64,000 nucleotides of DNA from Sphingobacterium chungjuense (lineage in GTDB: Bacteria; Bacteroidota; Bacteroidia; Sphingobacteriales; Sphingobacteriaceae). The stretch covers positions 434,001-498,000 of the forward strand of contig NZ_WLYS01000002.1 in NCBI RefSeq assembly GCF_011316935.1, written 5' to 3'. The translations under genes and the position numbers were made by a program. Of the stretch, positions 63,885 through 64,000 are shown in pieces (within the stretch, counting starts at the first letter, position 1; every line of letters begins with the position of its first letter). The notes beneath the pieces are model-generated. The model was not told where the DNA came from and ran no database searches. It worked only from the letters and a program-made list of their open reading frames with translations.

Positions 63885-64000
63885 TTAATAATAAAGCAAC
63901 GCTTGACCCGGCAATAATTGCAATTGCTCCAGCCGCAGATGCGCACCAAATTTAGAAGCTAATGCTTCGTACAAACGCGCATCATACGCTACTGCAAAAG
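63885..64000 (-). CDS. C-terminus of an unidentified protein (5' end outside window)
   Basis: The last 38 codons of a minus-strand gene end at a TAA (63885-63887). The visible tail reads FAVAYDARLYEALASKFGAH, then LRLEQLQLLPGQALLYY. I do not recognise it. It lies 35 bp upstream of the binding-protein gene on the same strand, so it probably shares the ABC-transport operon. Codon use looks like that of its neighbours. The call as coding rests on a clean in-frame stretch to the window edge. Confidence 0.6.
   Translation of the reverse strand, partial: FAVAYDARLYEALASKFGAHLRLEQLQLLPGQALLYY

Overview
The window is chromosomal DNA from a member of the Bacteroidota, most likely family Sphingobacteriaceae (Sphingobacterium or a close relative). 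The evidence is a fused SecDF, SusC/SusD and several other TonB-dependent receptors, a Bacteroidota-type GlmU-like nucleotidyltransferase, a 30S protein THX gene, bacillithiol-type BshB1, a DUF4294 protein, and promoters of the Bacteroidota type (-33 TTG, -7 TAnnTTTG). Ribosome-binding sites of the Shine-Dalgarno kind are largely absent, as usual in this phylum, so several starts were chosen from signal peptides, promoters or ATG codons rather than from an RBS.

Region 1 to about 26 kb is a housekeeping block. It holds an edge-truncated XRE regulator; a minus-strand envelope/glycolysis operon (GlmU-like enzyme, tpiA, prmA, mpl); rpmE; lysS facing a small THX gene across one shared hairpin; guaB; a small outer-membrane protein; secDF; a thioredoxin-like lipoprotein followed by gap; a minus-strand adk-obgE-DUF2400 operon; tRNA-Arg(ACG); bshB1; DUF4294; a RelA/SpoT enzyme; a Fur-family regulator; purA-pabB; a fatty acid desaturase; and a cold-shock protein. 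Between secDF and the lipoprotein there is a short promoter-terminator unit with no coding sequence, a candidate small RNA or attenuator.

Region 26.5 to 36 kb is sensory and accessory. It has a small charged protein, a receiver protein paired with a large CheB-CheR-PAS-histidine kinase fusion, an 840-bp gene-poor stretch, a short peptide gene, a small membrane protein, two convergent acyltransferase-3 proteins, and a PadR plus HAAS-like membrane protein operon.

Region 35.7 to 51 kb faces the cell surface. A three-gene minus-strand operon (TonB receptor, DUF4374 lipoprotein, PepSY membrane protein) resembles the xenosiderophore-use xus locus of Bacteroides. A sialidase-fold protein is divergent from a SusC/SusD pair, with a decayed thioredoxin-like gene between them. 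Two tandem paralogous fimbrillin-like/FISUMP lipoproteins share a 107-bp perfectly identical patch that looks like recent gene conversion.

Region 51 to 64 kb holds a Ca2+/H+ antiporter, a BCCT betaine/choline-type transporter, and a second iron locus: a PepSY protein and TonB receptor, a second ferrichrome-type TonB receptor, a GNAT acetyltransferase, and a complete Fe-siderophore/cobalamin-type ABC importer (ATPase, permease, binding lipoprotein), with a partial gene running off the right edge. The two receptor-PepSY modules suggest that metal chelates are taken up through the outer membrane and released or reduced at the inner membrane. I saw no CRISPR array, prophage, insertion sequence or rRNA operon.
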